Shown here in pieces: positions 63,935-64,000 of a stretch of 64,000 bases of DNA; the first letter of the stretch is position 1; each line of letters begins with the position of its first letter. The position numbers and the translations under genes were made by a program. Below the pieces are notes generated by a model that had not been told where the DNA came from, made no database searches, and saw nothing but the letters and a program-made list of their open reading frames with translations. The stretch comes from G965197405 sp965197405 (lineage in GTDB: Bacteria > Chloroflexota > Dehalococcoidia > Lucifugimonadales > JAGWBF01). The stretch covers positions 2,728,001 to 2,792,000 of the forward strand of contig OZ240206.1 in NCBI GenBank assembly GCA_965197405.1, given 5' to 3'.

Positions 63935-64000
63935 GTGACGACGACTATTAAGCTTTTCCGCATCGTGCCAGCCGCGCTGCTGCTCCTGACTGCCTGCAGT
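63935..64000 (+). CDS. Start of a lipoprotein gene cut by the window end
   Basis: GTG at 63935 opens 22 codons reading MTTTIKLFRIVPAALLLLTACS. This is a textbook lipoprotein signal with a charged start, a hydrophobic core and lipobox LTAC at the very end of the window. It follows the GLUG protein on the same strand, in line with the run of surface-protein genes. Confidence 0.6.
   Translation, partial: MTTTIKLFRIVPAALLLLTACS

Overview
The window is about 64 kb of high-GC bacterial DNA. The gene set suggests a member of the Chloroflexota close to the Dehalococcoidia/SAR202 group: an F420-type luciferase-like oxidoreductase, a CaiB-type CoA transferase, D-aminoacylase-like and metal-dependent amidohydrolases, FAD/Fe-S hydroxyacid dehydrogenases, and many Thr-Pro-rich lipoproteins. 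This is inferred from gene content alone; there is no rRNA gene to confirm it.

Layout. 0-10 kb: a very short glutaredoxin-like gene with an in-frame TGA at the redox Cys position, a CoA transferase, a family-5 solute-binding lipoprotein, an ISAs1-family insertion sequence, a luciferase-like monooxygenase and two amidohydrolases. 10-13.5 kb: tmRNA, glmS and the yvcK/glmR regulator gene. 13.9-18 kb: an ABM-fold protein, lutABC (lactate oxidation), then a MNT/HEPN pair. 18-26.6 kb: glycerate kinase, two tandem M20 amidohydrolases, a polyprenol-kinase-like membrane protein, a lipoprotein, a cysteine desulfurase, and speB-speH for polyamines. 26.8-31.3 kb: a GldA/GldF/GldG-type ABC operon with a DUF4340 protein. 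31.4-37.7 kb, minus strand: a giant VWA protein, a NUDIX CoA hydrolase, a MoxR-type ATPase, coaE and rimI. 37.9-43.8 kb: cell-surface proteins, a remnant DUF3800 gene, a split TPP-dependent decarboxylase and a CrtC/AttH-like lipoprotein. 44.1-54.4 kb: a B12-dependent acyl-CoA mutase cassette (large subunit, DnaJ-like protein, B12 subunit, CoA ligase), an FAD/Fe-S dehydrogenase, NUDIX, a 3-hydroxyisobutyrate-dehydrogenase-like enzyme and sucC. 54.5-64 kb: an island of exported repeat proteins (VPPTPTS repeats, fibronectin-like, metalloprotease-like, TolB/PD40, LRR, GLUG), one of them cut by an IS5-family element.

The strongest findings are two. First, an apparent selenocysteine (UGPC) glutaredoxin-like gene with a two-tier hairpin directly after the UGA. 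Second, the mutase carries Ile91/Asp118/Gln209, the signature recalled for 2-hydroxyisobutyryl-CoA mutase rather than methylmalonyl-CoA mutase, and it sits beside a CoA ligase. The window also shows recent mobile-DNA activity: both insertion sequences have intact terminal repeats and target duplications. Deleting the second IS in silico restores one long open frame. The first IS is itself broken by a 23-bp palindromic insert. Several families of short intergenic repeats with terminal inverted repeats lie between genes.
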